Below, piece by piece: positions 7,158 through 15,000 of a stretch of 16,373 bases of DNA. Origin of the DNA: Candidatus Gastranaerophilales bacterium (lineage in GTDB: Bacteria; Cyanobacteriota; Vampirovibrionia; Gastranaerophilales; Gastranaerophilaceae); assembly GCA_947632315.1 (NCBI GenBank), contig CANROV010000027.1, forward strand, positions 1-16,373. Reading direction: 5' to 3'. Every line of letters starts with the position of its first letter. The first letter of the stretch is position 1. Both the position numbers and the translations under genes were made by a program. The notes under the pieces are model-generated. The model saw only the letters and a list, made by a program, of their open reading frames with translations, did no database searches and was not told the DNA's origin.

Positions 7158-9304
7158 ACTTTTGACAAATCATCTTTTATTCTGACAATAACATCATCCC
7201 AGACCAAATCTTTATCCGCTCTGAAAATTTTAACACTATCATACCAGGGTGTTGTGTCATTATCATTAAACCAGCGCCAATCTGTAGTTTTAGGGAGCAT
7301 TAAATAAGTTTTTACCCCTAACGCACCTGCCAAATTAGCAATTGATGTATCAATTGTTACTAAAACATCCATATTTTTTAAGAATACTGCGGTATCTTCA
7401 TAGCTCTTTATCATCGGAGCCAAATCAATAATTGGTTTACTCTTTTTTAATTCATCGGATTCCTTGTCTATATCTGACATTTGAAATGAATATAACTGTA
7501 TTTTATCAAGATTAAATAACGGTTCAAAATATTTTAACTTAACGGAACGATTTAATAATATTGTAGGATTCCCCTGCCAATATATACCTGCTTTTTTCTT
7601 GTCTGTTTTTAACAGATTATCTTTTGATTTTTCAATAATTAAATCATCTTTTACACTTAAATACCCTTTTGAATACGGTATATTTTTTAAATCTACATCT
7701 AAACTGTATAAAATCGTAAAGAATGAAGCAGAATAATCATACATATCATCTTTTATATCATCTAAATTTTGATAGTAATCAATATAGGGGAAATTGTACT
7801 TCATTAAATCATATAATGCCGAGGGAACATGCATAATAATTTTTTTACACATGTTTTTCAGAATATTAATATATCTGGAAAACATAAGCATATCGCCAAT
7901 TCCGTTATAAGAGAATAATAACAAAGTTTTATCCTGAATATTTTCTCTTCGCCATATTCTTTTAAGAATTTTTGATAATTTTACCTCAGTTGAATGATTC
8001 TCGGAAGATTTTACATTTTTTACAAATGTATCTTCATTAACATTGTACAAATTATTTATATTTAACTTATAGAAAAATCTTCTGGCTTTATCTTCGGCAA
8101 TTTTCTCGGGATTAATAGAAGTCTGCCAATCAAAGAAAGCTTCTTCGCAATCTTTTAAATTTTTCTCGGCAAGACTTATATTTATAAGTGCTTTTTTTGC
8201 GTTATCAGAATTTTTATAAGACTGTAATAATTTTTTTCCTTTTTCAATATCACCTGTTAAATATAATAATTTTGCATATCGTATTTTTATATTTTCGTTA
8301 TCGGATAATTCGTCAGCTTTTTTATACATATTTAATGCGGAAGTGTAATCATAATTTTCATAATATGCTTCACCCGTAATTTCATAAGCAAAATAATCAT
8401 CAGGAAATTTATCTATATAATAAAGCCCGTATTTTATTGCATTATTGTAATCGACCATATTATAAAACATATAATATAATGAGGATATAACAATTTTATC
8501 CTCAGGGTAATCTTGCAAAAGTTCAGTTAAAATATTTATTGATACATTTTTATCAATAGTTTTATACAAGTATGCAATATTTAACATAGCCTGTTTATTC
8601 TTGTTATCTAATTGGATAGCCGTTTTATAGCAGGAAAGCGCCTCGGATTGATTATTTATACCCGCATATAAACTGCCTAATTTATTGTATAACTCAGGGC
8701 TTGGAGATAATTTTTCAGCTTCTTTTAAATATTTTATTGCATCGTCATATTTGTTTAATTTTTCGGAATAATTAGCACACTGCATTATTACGGGTATGTC
8801 TTTTGGATTCATTTCATACGCTCTTAAAGCATATTCATAGGCTTCGTCATATTTTTTCAAAAAGCCGAGGCAAAATGAAATATTATAATTATTAACAAAG
8901 TTATTATCTGTATTAATAAGCGACTTATAGACAAAATAAGCTTGTTCATAATCATTAAGTTTAATATATGCCGTTGCCAATAAATTTAATACTTCAACCG
9001 GCTTATTCTCTAATGAATTTAACACTTCCGTTACATGCTTAAAATCATTTTTGAAAAAATATACTTTAGCAATACTAAGTTTTATATCAGGTAATTTAAT
9101 TTTTTCATCAATTTTAAAGAAAATAGAAAGTGCATCATCATAAGATTTTAAAGCAACAAGCAATTGAGCATAAAGATTTAATGCATCTAAATTTTCAGGT
9201 TCAGCTTTAAGAATCTGTTCATATAAACCTTTCGCTTCGCTAAGTTTCCCCGAAATATGTAAATTATATGCAGTATCGAGTAATTTTGTTAAATTTACAT
9301 CCAT
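7154..9304 (-). CDS. TPR-array protein with C-terminal GT9-like domain (paralog 1, His replaced by Asn)
   Basis: A 716-residue paralog of the next gene, with the same architecture. TPR repeats fill residues 1 to about 360 (for example SPELYNKLGSLYAGINNQSEALSCYKTAI, 202-230). A less conserved linker spans about 380-455, and a GT9-like domain 458-716. Conserved pieces are YNGIGDMLMFSRYI (466-479, Asp471 kept), AGIYWQGN (572-579), LAGALGVKT (658-666) and LPKTTDWRWF (670-679). In the donor-binding motif it reads IDTSIANLAG, so the His found in paralog 2 and usual in this family is Asn657. It may have altered donor specificity, reduced activity or a structural role. The start is ATG 9302-9304, 37 bp after the GT5 gene, with no Shine-Dalgarno sequence but a promoter-like sequence just before it. 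Its stop overlaps the next start as ATGA. Confidence 0.83.
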   Translation of the reverse strand: MDVNLTKLLDTAYNLHISGKLSEAKGLYEQILKAEPENLDALNLYAQLLVALKSYDDALSIFFKIDEKIKLPDIKLSIAKVYFFKNDFKHVTEVLNSLENKPVEVLNLLATAYIKLNDYEQAYFVYKSLINTDNNFVNNYNISFCLGFLKKYDEAYEYALRAYEMNPKDIPVIMQCANYSEKLNKYDDAIKYLKEAEKLSPSPELYNKLGSLYAGINNQSEALSCYKTAIQLDNKNKQAMLNIAYLYKTIDKNVSINILTELLQDYPEDKIVISSLYYMFYNMVDYNNAIKYGLYYIDKFPDDYFAYEITGEAYYENYDYTSALNMYKKADELSDNENIKIRYAKLLYLTGDIEKGKKLLQSYKNSDNAKKALINISLAEKNLKDCEEAFFDWQTSINPEKIAEDKARRFFYKLNINNLYNVNEDTFVKNVKSSENHSTEVKLSKILKRIWRRENIQDKTLLLFSYNGIGDMLMFSRYINILKNMCKKIIMHVPSALYDLMKYNFPYIDYYQNLDDIKDDMYDYSASFFTILYSLDVDLKNIPYSKGYLSVKDDLIIEKSKDNLLKTDKKKAGIYWQGNPTILLNRSVKLKYFEPLFNLDKIQLYSFQMSDIDKESDELKKSKPIIDLAPMIKSYEDTAVFLKNMDVLVTIDTSIANLAGALGVKTYLMLPKTTDWRWFNDNDTTPWYDSVKIFRADKDLVWDDVIVRIKDDLSKV
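7308..7332 (-). repeat. 25-nt direct repeat, copy in TPR-GT paralog 1
   Basis: Second copy of the identical 25-nt block at 5287-5311. About 2 kb separates the copies, in the same orientation, so recombination between them would fuse the two paralogs in frame. Confidence 0.85.
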
Positions 9305-9311
9305 ACTACAT

Positions 9312-9340
9312 ATAATAACGATATTTTAATAATAAAGCAA
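9312..9340 (-). promoter_or_regulatory. Possible leaderless promoter of the TPR-glycosyltransferase operon
   Basis: Reading the minus strand, TTGCTT (9340-9335), a 17-bp spacer and TATTAT (9317-9312) fit a sigma-70 promoter placed directly after the GT5 stop codon. Only 7 nt separate the -10 from the ATG at 9304, so transcription would begin at or next to the start codon. No Shine-Dalgarno sequence is present, as expected of a leaderless message. In this AT-rich DNA the match could be chance. Confidence 0.35.
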
Positions 9341-9341
9341 G

Positions 9342-12029
9342 TTATGCAATATCAGGTAATTTATTTTTATCAAAACCAAGGTATTCAAGATAATCAAACA
9401 TGGGGCCTTTTTTACCTTTTTGAACCCAGCTGAAATCTTCAGCTAAAGAATCTTTAACCATGTTTTTATAACGTTCAGGTTCTTCAAAGTAAATTGTTAA
9501 TGCTTTTTTCATAGCCTCATACAATTGTTTTGACGTAACTTTTGAACTTTTTTCGGTCAATACTCCGTTTTCTTTACCGTCTCTGTTAACAGTATCAACA
9601 ATACCGCCTACGGAAGATGCAATAACGGGGGTAGCTAAAGCAAATGATTCACCTTGAGTTAAACCGCAAGGTTCAAATTTACTCGGCAGAATAAAGAAAT
9701 CAGAAGCTGCCGTAATTGGAGCCATCGGAGCAAAACCGTGTGCAAAAACAACTCGGTTAGAATCTTCAGGTTTTAATTTTTTATTCTTTAAATTTGTTAA
9801 ATGAAGTTTTTGCGCTCCGCCTTCTCCATCTTGTCCCGCAATATAAAATATTGGCTTATTTTTACCGGGGAAATCTTTTTCCCATCTGTCATATAACATT
9901 TTTACGGCATCGGATAAAACGTCAATACCTTTTTGTGAAACAAGTCTGCCTACAGATGATATAATTGGTGTATTTTTTAGCTCTTCATCTGTAAGTTCGG
10001 GAATATTTGTATTATTTTGACTGCCGACAAGCTCTAATCTGCCTGTTAATTGTCTTATTTTTTCAACCTTTTCTTCTTTGTTATTTGTATCATTCTTTAC
10101 AACAAAAGGACGCATATAATTATTATAGAAATCAATTTTGTTTTGAGTCCTTGCGTTCATAACATCTTCTATATCGGAATTTTTTGTATATGTCTTAAAG
10201 TCTAAGCCTGTTTGTTTCTTAATAAATCCGAGCTTTGAAGTAATTGAGAGATTATTGAAATCATTACCGTTAATTATCCCGACGAGAGCGCCTGAGTTGT
10301 TCTTTTGATTTAATGCCCATCTTAATTCACCTGCTAAATCTTCATGCTCAGCTGATATAATCTCTTCCGCATAATTTTTAGATACGGGATGGAAATAATT
10401 ACTTAAGCATATACCCATATTTAATAAGTTTGTATGGCTGGAGGACGAATCATCCTTGTTTATTAGCAATATATTATCAAGATTTCTTAATCCCCAATCA
10501 TCGGGATCAGTATCAGAAGCACCTGTTTGAGCATTGTTTACAATATCATAAGCATATTCATCAAACAGAGTATTTAAAATATTAGATGTAGAAGAAATTC
10601 TTTCGGCATGATTATTATCATTTCTGGTTGAACCTTGATACATCGCATTATGACCTATTGTAATAATATTCATATCTTTAAGTTTATTTGCTGCATCATC
10701 TTTAAGTTGTCCGTATGCATTTTCCATAGGCGCCTTAAATCTTGCGAGAGCGGCTATTGCTGAAGCCTGCCAATCATTTAAAATTAATGCATCGGGAGCT
10801 TTAATCGAATTAAACAAATCAGCATTTTCTACTTTTAACCCTTTTACGCTTCTTTTATCCATGGTCGCTTTTGCAAATTCATATACAGCTTTGGAGAAGA
10901 ATGCAAACTTTTCTGCTTCTTCCGTTTTTGCACCTGCGGAATATATCGAACCGTTAAAATAATTGTCATTTTTAATAAAGAATAACGGTTTTTTAGAATC
11001 GGTATCTTTATCAACAAATATTTCAACTTTTTCGGTAAGCGCTCTGCCGTTTCTGAATGTATCAACATTAAATTCAGCAACTTTATTCAAGTTATAAACT
11101 TTATTCTCTCCGTATTTATATTTATACTCGGTAGTTTTAACCCCGTCTTTATTTATTGTGCTTTCTTCAATAAAGTTGGCACTGCCGTTATTTTGATACA
11201 TAGGGATAAATGTAGGCATTGATATACCTAATTTTGCCGCATTATTTTGAACATCAACAGGAACTGCACCTAAACCGCCTTCTTTTATCGGAGCAAATTC
11301 TGACGTTACTGACCAAACAGATGCATCATTATCCAGCGGTTTTGTTTTTGCTTCATTATATAAATACTTATCTGCGGCATTCTTAATTTGATTTACTGCT
11401 TTATCATATTTTACGTCATTTTTTGTGCTTTTATTATATAAAAGCGGAATATCACCAATATTGTTACAATGTTTTTTGGTTAGTGTATCAGGGAGCATGC
11501 CAACGGCATAATTAGAATATTCAAGTGCAGTCTCAGAATTTTTTTCAATATTATGGAATCTGTTATTTAAATCGGAGGTAATTTTTTCTTTATCCTCTTT
11601 TTTCAATTTTCCTGCGGCATAACCTCCTGAAAGTCCTGTCAGACCCAATATAACACCCCAGAATTCTTTTTTTACTGACGCATTCTGACCGTATACTTTA
11701 TTTTGCAAGCTTTTAACCGCTTCATTATTAGCCTCTTTAACATTCACTAATTCATTTTTAAGATTCAATATTTCATCTTTTAGTGATGCAACATTTTTAT
11801 TTGAAATTTTATAAGTAACAAGTGCAGTAACCGGGATAGCCGCCAATGGTATAACAATAGGTGCAGCTTCTTTTATTTTACTTACTACTTTCTCTTTTGT
11901 AATACATTCCTTTGCCTTCAAATTCGTATCACTCGTATTTTCATTCTTTTTTAGCGATACTTGTTTTGACTTTTCTGAATTATTACGTAAATAATTCCCC
12001 TGAATTTCGGAAAAAATTCCTAACGACAT
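9342..12029 (-). CDS. Membrane-anchored GT5 glycogen/starch-synthase-like glycosyltransferase
   Basis: An 895-residue protein, against about 480 for bacterial GlgA. The GT5 catalytic part spans about 236-880: SVWSVTSEFAPIKEGGLG (237-254, donor-binding Lys249), LILNDWQ (415-421), TIGHNAMYQG (457-466, His460), INGNDFNNL (586-594), SSVGRLVSQKG (691-701, Arg695 and Lys700), YIAGQ and KFEPCGLTQ (784-792, Glu786). The residues known to matter in E. coli GlgA are all kept, so it should transfer glucose from a nucleotide sugar. The first 235 residues are unusual: a charged start, a hydrophobic span (55-73), a coiled-coil-like Leu/Glu/Lys segment (78-112) and a second apolar span (123-140), suggesting membrane attachment. 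Loops within the catalytic part are enlarged. The start has a strong AAAGGGG site 6 nt upstream. No glgB, glgC or glgP is nearby, so storage-glycogen synthesis is not assured. Confidence 0.85.
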   Translation of the reverse strand: MSLGIFSEIQGNYLRNNSEKSKQVSLKKNENTSDTNLKAKECITKEKVVSKIKEAAPIVIPLAAIPVTALVTYKISNKNVASLKDEILNLKNELVNVKEANNEAVKSLQNKVYGQNASVKKEFWGVILGLTGLSGGYAAGKLKKEDKEKITSDLNNRFHNIEKNSETALEYSNYAVGMLPDTLTKKHCNNIGDIPLLYNKSTKNDVKYDKAVNQIKNAADKYLYNEAKTKPLDNDASVWSVTSEFAPIKEGGLGAVPVDVQNNAAKLGISMPTFIPMYQNNGSANFIEESTINKDGVKTTEYKYKYGENKVYNLNKVAEFNVDTFRNGRALTEKVEIFVDKDTDSKKPLFFIKNDNYFNGSIYSAGAKTEEAEKFAFFSKAVYEFAKATMDKRSVKGLKVENADLFNSIKAPDALILNDWQASAIAALARFKAPMENAYGQLKDDAANKLKDMNIITIGHNAMYQGSTRNDNNHAERISSTSNILNTLFDEYAYDIVNNAQTGASDTDPDDWGLRNLDNILLINKDDSSSSHTNLLNMGICLSNYFHPVSKNYAEEIISAEHEDLAGELRWALNQKNNSGALVGIINGNDFNNLSITSKLGFIKKQTGLDFKTYTKNSDIEDVMNARTQNKIDFYNNYMRPFVVKNDTNNKEEKVEKIRQLTGRLELVGSQNNTNIPELTDEELKNTPIISSVGRLVSQKGIDVLSDAVKMLYDRWEKDFPGKNKPIFYIAGQDGEGGAQKLHLTNLKNKKLKPEDSNRVVFAHGFAPMAPITAASDFFILPSKFEPCGLTQGESFALATPVIASSVGGIVDTVNRDGKENGVLTEKSSKVTSKQLYEAMKKALTIYFEEPERYKNMVKDSLAEDFSWVQKGKKGPMFDYLEYLGFDKNKLPDIA

Positions 12030-12035
12030 AATTTA

Positions 12036-12042
12036 CCCCTTT
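12036..12042 (-). promoter_or_regulatory. Strong ribosome-binding site of the GT5 gene
   Basis: AAAGGGG on the minus strand, 6 nt before ATG 12029. A second Shine-Dalgarno-like AGGAG (12061-12065) lies further upstream, before GTG codons that open only a five-codon frame ending at 12033. Confidence 0.75.
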
Positions 12043-12066
12043 ACACACACTGTTATAAATCTCCTG

Positions 12067-12101
12067 AATATTTATTATTTCCGTTTTTAATAATAAATAT
12101 T
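12067..12101. repeat. 13-bp AT-rich perfect inverted repeat in the GT5 5' leader
   Basis: AATATTTATTATT (12067-12079) and its exact reverse complement (12089-12101) flank the 9-nt spacer TCCGTTTTT. It lies downstream of the GT5 -10 box, so it would form a weak AU hairpin in the leader RNA. It could also be a protein binding site shared by the divergent operons. It is not followed by a clear T-run on the minus strand, so a terminator is unlikely. Confidence 0.6.
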
Positions 12102-12135
12102 AAGATATTGTTACATATAAACCATTAGTGAACCT

Positions 12136-12144
12136 ATTATAACA
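12136..12144 (-). promoter_or_regulatory. Extended -10 promoter of the GT5 gene
   Basis: The minus strand reads TGTTATAAT, a perfect extended -10 (TGnTATAAT). The -35 position holds only TTATAT, which is tolerable with an extended -10. The predicted start gives a leader of about 100 nt containing the 13-bp inverted repeat and the AAAGGGG site. Confidence 0.6.
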
Positions 12145-12168
12145 CGAAAAATTTTTTTATATAATAAT

Positions 12169-12199
12169 TTGACAAACAATATAGTAAAATGTTTTTATA
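12169..12199 (+). promoter_or_regulatory. Promoter of the msbA-uxs-porin operon
   Basis: A perfect TTGACA -35 box (12169-12174) is followed by a less certain -10 within 12193-12199 (TTTTATA, 18-19 bp spacing). The TTG of this box could be misread as a start codon of the ABC gene; its use as a -35 argues for the ATG at 12226. Confidence 0.45.
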
Positions 12200-12225
12200 A
12201 ACAAAAGAAAGAATTTAAGATAAGT

Positions 12226-14049
12226 ATGAAATTAAAAGACTCAACCGCAATAACATCATTTAAATATTTATGGTTATTAAAAAGAATTTATCCCTATATA
12301 AAACCTTTTCTGGGGAGGGTAATTCTTGGATTTATTATAGCAATACCGGTCGGATTACTGGACGGAGTTGTTTCATTTTCGCTTAAACCATACATGGATT
12401 ATGTTGTTGGTAAACAAAATCTTATAATATTCGGGCATGAAATTTCATATTCGATACTTGCTGTCGGAATGCCTTTTGCAATAATATTCTTTGCTGTATT
12501 TCAAGGCGTTTTAAGATATATAAACTCTTACCTTACTGACTGGACAAGCTTAAAAATTACAAACTCGGTAAAAAGCGACTTGTTCAAAAGATTAATATAT
12601 ATGGATACTTCTTTTTTCGATGAAAATTCTTCCGGTATAATAATAAATCGTTTTTTAAATGACCCTGATACAGCGTCAAAAAGTGTTGTGGAACAAATAA
12701 AAACATTAATTATCAGTGTTTTTGGTGCAGCTTCTCTTATTACAGTCATGCTCTACAGTTCATACAAGCTTGCACTTGTCGGTGTTGTTGTCTTAGTTGT
12801 TGCATTTTTACCTGTTCTATTAATCAGAAAAAAAATAAAATCCACATCCAATAAAAATATTGTTATATCAGGCGACATATTAACAACAATGAATGAAACA
12901 TATTCGGGAAATAAAGTAGTTACTGCATATAATTTACAGAAACGTCAGGAAAATTCTTTTATAAATGCATTGAATAACAGTTTTAATGTATCGATATCAT
13001 TAACAAAGCGTGTAGGCTGGATGTCACCTATAATGTATTTAATAGCGTCATTCGGAATTGCATTTGTATTATTCTACGGTACAAAATTAATTTATGACGG
13101 ACACATGACCGCCGGTGCATTTGCTTCTTTCGTTACTTCGCTTCTGCTTTTATATAAACCCGTCAAAACATTAGGTAATACTCTCAGCGGAATACAAAAC
13201 GTATTTGTTTCTTTAGGAAGGGTATTTGAATTATTTGATTATACTCCTAAAATTGTTAATTCTGCTGAATGCCAAAGCATTAAACCAATTGAGAATGAAA
13301 TTACTTTTGAACATATCAATTTTAGTTATAATTCAGAAAAACAAGTTTTAAAAGATATTAATTTAACGGTAAAGAAAGGTGAAACTATTGCAATAGTCGG
13401 TAATTCGGGAGGCGGAAAATCAACATTTGTAAATCTTATTCCGCGTTTCTATGATGTAGATTCAGGGGAAATAAAATTTGACGGGATAAACATAAAAAAC
13501 TTTAAGCTTAATGAATTAAGAGATAATATATCATTTGTGTTTCAAGATAATTTCTTATTTACGGGAAGTGTAAAAGAAAATATAATGCTGGCAAAAGAAA
13601 ATGCTTCGGAGGAAGAATTTAATACAGCAATTAATTCATCTCATTTAAAAGAAGTAATAGATAATCTTCCGAACGGTTTAGATACGATGTTGGGAGAGAG
13701 AGGACTTACTTTATCAGGAGGACAGCGTCAAAGAGTTGCTATTGCAAGAGCGATGATAAGAAATACCCCCATAATAATTTTAGACGAAGCAACATCGGCA
13801 TTAGATAATGAGTCTGAAGCTGTTGTACAAAAAGCTCTGGATAATCTTACTAAAAATAAAACCGTTTTTGTAATCGCTCACAGATTATCTACCATTAAAA
13901 ATGCTGACAGAATAGCTGTTATCAATGACGGACGATTAGTTGAACTTGGTTCGCATGATGAGTTAATTGCAATAGATAATGGTCATTATAAACATTTATA
14001 TGAAATGCAGTTTAAAAATAAAAATGATATTGATATGGTTAAAATATAA
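12226..14049 (+). CDS. msbA: MsbA-like lipid/lipopolysaccharide-core ABC exporter (fused membrane and ATPase domains)
   Basis: A 607-residue half-transporter that would work as a homodimer in the inner membrane. The type-1 exporter membrane domain (about 20-320) has apolar spans near 32-52, 75-95, 160-180, 183-200, 268-288 and 297-312. The ATPase domain (about 357-600) has Walker A GNSGGGKST (392-400, Lys398), Q-loop Gln440, signature LSGGQRQR (496-503), Walker B IIILDEATS (516-524) and switch His552. The family flips lipid A-core or other lipids. MsbA is my best call from length and neighbours, but a general multidrug or lipid exporter is possible. The ATG at 12226 is preferred: the frame opens at TTG 12169, but that TTG belongs to a TTGACA -35 box. 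The ribosome-binding site is weak. Eleven bases separate it from the UDP-glucuronate decarboxylase gene. Confidence 0.8.
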   Translation: MKLKDSTAITSFKYLWLLKRIYPYIKPFLGRVILGFIIAIPVGLLDGVVSFSLKPYMDYVVGKQNLIIFGHEISYSILAVGMPFAIIFFAVFQGVLRYINSYLTDWTSLKITNSVKSDLFKRLIYMDTSFFDENSSGIIINRFLNDPDTASKSVVEQIKTLIISVFGAASLITVMLYSSYKLALVGVVVLVVAFLPVLLIRKKIKSTSNKNIVISGDILTTMNETYSGNKVVTAYNLQKRQENSFINALNNSFNVSISLTKRVGWMSPIMYLIASFGIAFVLFYGTKLIYDGHMTAGAFASFVTSLLLLYKPVKTLGNTLSGIQNVFVSLGRVFELFDYTPKIVNSAECQSIKPIENEITFEHINFSYNSEKQVLKDINLTVKKGETIAIVGNSGGGKSTFVNLIPRFYDVDSGEIKFDGINIKNFKLNELRDNISFVFQDNFLFTGSVKENIMLAKENASEEEFNTAINSSHLKEVIDNLPNGLDTMLGERGLTLSGGQRQRVAIARAMIRNTPIIILDEATSALDNESEAVVQKALDNLTKNKTVFVIAHRLSTIKNADRIAVINDGRLVELGSHDELIAIDNGHYKHLYEMQFKNKNDIDMVKI

Positions 14050-14060
14050 GGATTAGAGAA

Positions 14061-14993
14061 TTGAAAAGGATATTAATTACAGGGGGAGCAGGATTTATTG
14101 GGTCATTTTTGTCTGAAAGATTAGTTAATGACGGAAATGACGTAATATGTCTTGATAACTTTTTTACCGGTTCAAAAGATAACATAAGGCACTTAATAGG
14201 GAATAACCGATTTGAACTGGTAAGACACGACATAACAATAAAATATTATGCAGAAGTTGATCAGATATACAATTTAGCATGCCCGGCATCTCCTTTGCAT
14301 TATCAATATAATCCGATAAAAACGATGAAAACATCGGTACTGGGTATAATAAATATGCTTGGCTTGGCAAAAAGGTGCAAAGCAACAATACTTCAAGCAA
14401 GCACAAGTGAAGTATACGGAGACCCCAAGCTTCATCCTCAGCAGGAAACATACTGGGGAAATGTCAATCCAATCGGAATAAGAAGCTGTTATGATGAAGG
14501 TAAACGATGCAGTGAAACATTAATGATGGACTATAACAGACAAAACAACGTTAATATAAGAATTGCAAGGATATTTAATACTTATGGCCCAAGAATGGCA
14601 GTAAATGACGGCAGAGTTATTTCTAATTTTATCTTGCAGGCATTACAAAATAAACCAATAACCGTATATGGCGACGGAACTCAAACCCGCTCTTTCTGTT
14701 TTGTGGATGATATGATTGACGCTTTAATAAAACTTATGAATAATTCAGAAAATTATATATACCCCGTAAATTTAGGTAATCCAAACGAAATAAAAATTAT
14801 TGATATTGCTAAATTAATTATTGAATTAACAAATTCAAACTCTGAAATAATCCATAAAGAATTACCACAGGATGACCCAGCACAACGAGAACCTGATATT
14901 TCTACTGCAATTAAGCTTTTAGATTGGAAGCCGTCTGTAGCATTAAAAGACGGATTAATAAGAACAATAGAATATTTCACAAAGATAATTTGA
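14061..14993 (+). CDS. uxs: UDP-glucuronate decarboxylase (UDP-xylose synthase)
   Basis: A 310-residue extended short-chain dehydrogenase/reductase that converts UDP-glucuronate to UDP-xylose with bound NAD+. The NAD site GGAGFIG (8-14) is followed by LDNFFTG (31-37), the family hallmark NLACPASPLHYQYNPIKT (71-88), TSEVYGDP (115-122), WGNVNPIG (132-139), the catalytic Tyr-x3-Lys (RSCYDEGKR, Tyr144 and Lys148) and RIFNTYGPRM. The CPASP.HYQ and SCYDEGKR motifs separate it from UDP-glucose epimerases. The length is that of bacterial soluble UXS without the N-terminal membrane anchor of animal enzymes. The start is TTG 14061, with AAGGA about 8 nt upstream; no in-frame ATG precedes the NAD motif. 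It sits between an ABC exporter and a porin in an apparent operon, implying that xylose goes into an envelope glycan. No UDP-glucose dehydrogenase lies in view. Confidence 0.92.
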   Translation: MKRILITGGAGFIGSFLSERLVNDGNDVICLDNFFTGSKDNIRHLIGNNRFELVRHDITIKYYAEVDQIYNLACPASPLHYQYNPIKTMKTSVLGIINMLGLAKRCKATILQASTSEVYGDPKLHPQQETYWGNVNPIGIRSCYDEGKRCSETLMMDYNRQNNVNIRIARIFNTYGPRMAVNDGRVISNFILQALQNKPITVYGDGTQTRSFCFVDDMIDALIKLMNNSENYIYPVNLGNPNEIKIIDIAKLIIELTNSNSEIIHKELPQDDPAQREPDISTAIKLLDWKPSVALKDGLIRTIEYFTKII

Positions 14994-15000
14994 GGGATTG

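Noticed and set aside
5139..9304. GT41 O-GlcNAc transferase (OGT/SPINDLY) assignment for the TPR-glycosyltransferases
   Set aside because: The TPR-plus-GT layout is similar, but the C-terminal motifs (GLGDT.MFARY, VDSSI.H.AGALG, P.WRW) are those of GT9-like TPR glycosyltransferases.
10844..11080. 78-codon minus-strand frame inside the GT5 gene
   Set aside because: It is an alternative frame of a strongly supported gene on the same strand, with no ribosome-binding site.
12067..12101. Intrinsic terminator between the divergent operons
   Set aside because: The stem is entirely A/T, lies between two start codons, and has no clear T-run after it on the minus strand.
12169..12225. TTG start at 12169 adding 19 residues to the MsbA-like protein
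   Set aside because: The TTG is part of a perfect TTGACA -35 box, has no ribosome-binding site, and the added residues are not typical of the family. The ATG at 12226 gives a normal exporter N-terminus.
14164..14451. 95-codon minus-strand open frame
   Set aside because: It is antisense to the UDP-glucuronate decarboxylase core motifs and shows no independent coding evidence.
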